From assembly GCA_030638735.1 (NCBI GenBank), contig DAOWEB010000415.1, forward strand, positions 1 to 35,334: 35,334 bases of DNA, read 5' to 3'. This document shows positions 34,742 to 35,334 of the stretch, piece after piece. Position 1 is the stretch's first letter; the number at the start of each line of letters is the position of its first letter. The stretch is from Spirochaetaceae bacterium. Lineage in GTDB: Bacteria; Spirochaetota; Spirochaetia; B11-G9. Position numbers and translations under genes: made by a program. The notes beneath the pieces are model-generated. The model did no database searches. It had not been told where the DNA came from and saw only the letters and a list, made by a program, of their open reading frames with translations.

Positions 34742-35334
34742 TTAATCCTCACTTTTATTGTTAATTACAAAATAAAAAGCAGCTCCTTTTCCGGGTTCTG
34801 ATTCTACCCAAACTCTACCACCATGGCGTTCTATTACCTGCTTTACTATTGCAAGTCCTACTCCTGTACCCTCTATACTACTATTATTGTGAAGCTGCAT
34901 AAAAATATCAAATATTTTATTAGAAAATCTCATATCTAAACCGCTGCCGTTATCTTCTACATAATATGCAGCTCCATCTTCTGACATTTGCATTCCTATT
35001 GTGATAAGAGGAGATTCCACAGTACGTGTAAACTTGACTGCATTATCTATTAAATTAATAAATACCTGTTTAATCATTGGATAACTGCCTGAAACATCCG
35101 GCAGAGTCAGAATATCGAATACCGGATTACTCCCTTCTCTATTTTCCGTAAAATTACTGCATATCTCCAAAACCAGTTTTTGCATATTTATATTATCGAT
35201 TTTTATTTCAGTTCTACCCATCCGGGAAAAAATGAGAAGGTCGTTTATAAGTGTCTGCATCTTCATGCTATTCTCTGAGATTACAGAGATCAGTCTAAGG
35301 GTTTCCTTATCTGCAGTTTGACCTATCTGACCCT
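34742..35334 (-). CDS. Histidine kinase, C-terminal part (5' end outside window)
   Basis: The frame is open to the window end, so the start lies beyond 35334. The first visible residues (GQIGQTADKETLRLISVISE and the following MKMQTLINDLLIFSRMG) are the second dimerisation helix of a HisKA domain; the phospho-His is outside the window. The HATPase domain follows: NLIDNAVKFTR (N-box), VEDNGSGLD, GTGVGLAIVKQVIERHGG. An internal ATG at 35264-35266 is not the start, since it is inside the helix. It is the first visible gene of the minus-strand operon. Confidence 0.9.
   Translation of the reverse strand, partial: GQIGQTADKETLRLISVISENSMKMQTLINDLLIFSRMGRTEIKIDNINMQKLVLEICSNFTENREGSNPVFDILTLPDVSGSYPMIKQVFINLIDNAVKFTRTVESPLITIGMQMSEDGAAYYVEDNGSGLDMRFSNKIFDIFMQLHNNSSIEGTGVGLAIVKQVIERHGGRVWVESEPGKGAAFYFVINNKSED

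Noticed and set aside
1-35334. tRNA, rRNA, insertion sequence with transposase, or prophage genes
   Set aside because: I found no tRNA cloverleaf, rRNA segment, transposase, integrase or phage structural gene on either strand.

Overview
The window is AT-rich bacterial DNA dominated by signal transduction. CheX, HPr, RpiB and chemotaxis proteins of the types seen here suggest a free-living, probably anaerobic spirochaete (Spirochaetota). That placement is an inference from gene content, since no rRNA gene is present.

Positions 1-1094 (minus) hold two overlapping membrane-protein genes, a Gx/HepI-like ECF S-component-type protein and a partner cut by the window edge. Positions 1253-12916 (minus) form one chemosensory operon. 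Its order of transcription is cheY, a REC-PP2C phosphatase, a fused RsbW-type kinase/STAS protein, cheA (Hpt, kinase, two CheW domains, REC), a PilJ-type MCP, cheW, cheB, cheR and a NIT-type MCP. It thus combines an MCP-CheA-CheW array and CheB/CheR adaptation with a partner-switching module. Upstream, 13081-14601 contains a lone response regulator, a shortened CheX and a short hypothetical gene. Between them lie remnants of a REC domain and of an HD-GYP domain.

Positions 14863-20052 (plus) hold HPr, a cupin, rpiB, and then a tight four-gene operon (16406-19622). That operon encodes a substrate-binding-protein-like protein without a signal peptide, a HypB/UreG-like GTPase, an ABC ATPase with no permease, and a small CxxC protein, and it ends at a clear terminator. 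It is the best candidate here for an undescribed system. A small coiled-coil membrane protein follows. Positions 20073-21167 (minus) carry a small unknown gene, cytidine deaminase and thioredoxin.

Positions 21332-26138 (minus) encode a large hybrid histidine kinase and a REC-HD-GYP protein, visibly richer in G+C than their surroundings. Positions 26591-35334 hold one plus-strand receiver gene facing a minus-strand operon of at least seven closely packed genes: a partial kinase, a REC-PAS-HisKA_2 kinase, REC-PP2C, STAS, a PAS kinase, a REC-GAF-PAS kinase and a REC-HDOD-like protein.

Intergenic regions carry several repeat families: a 70-bp direct repeat on both sides of the cupin gene, a hairpin element (one copy abuts cheW and shares its ribosome-binding site), a GTACAGACG palindrome family, an inverted repeat after the chemotaxis operon, three tandem 18-bp palindromes at the end of cheR, and a bipartite 43-nt motif with fixed spacing upstream of two receiver genes.
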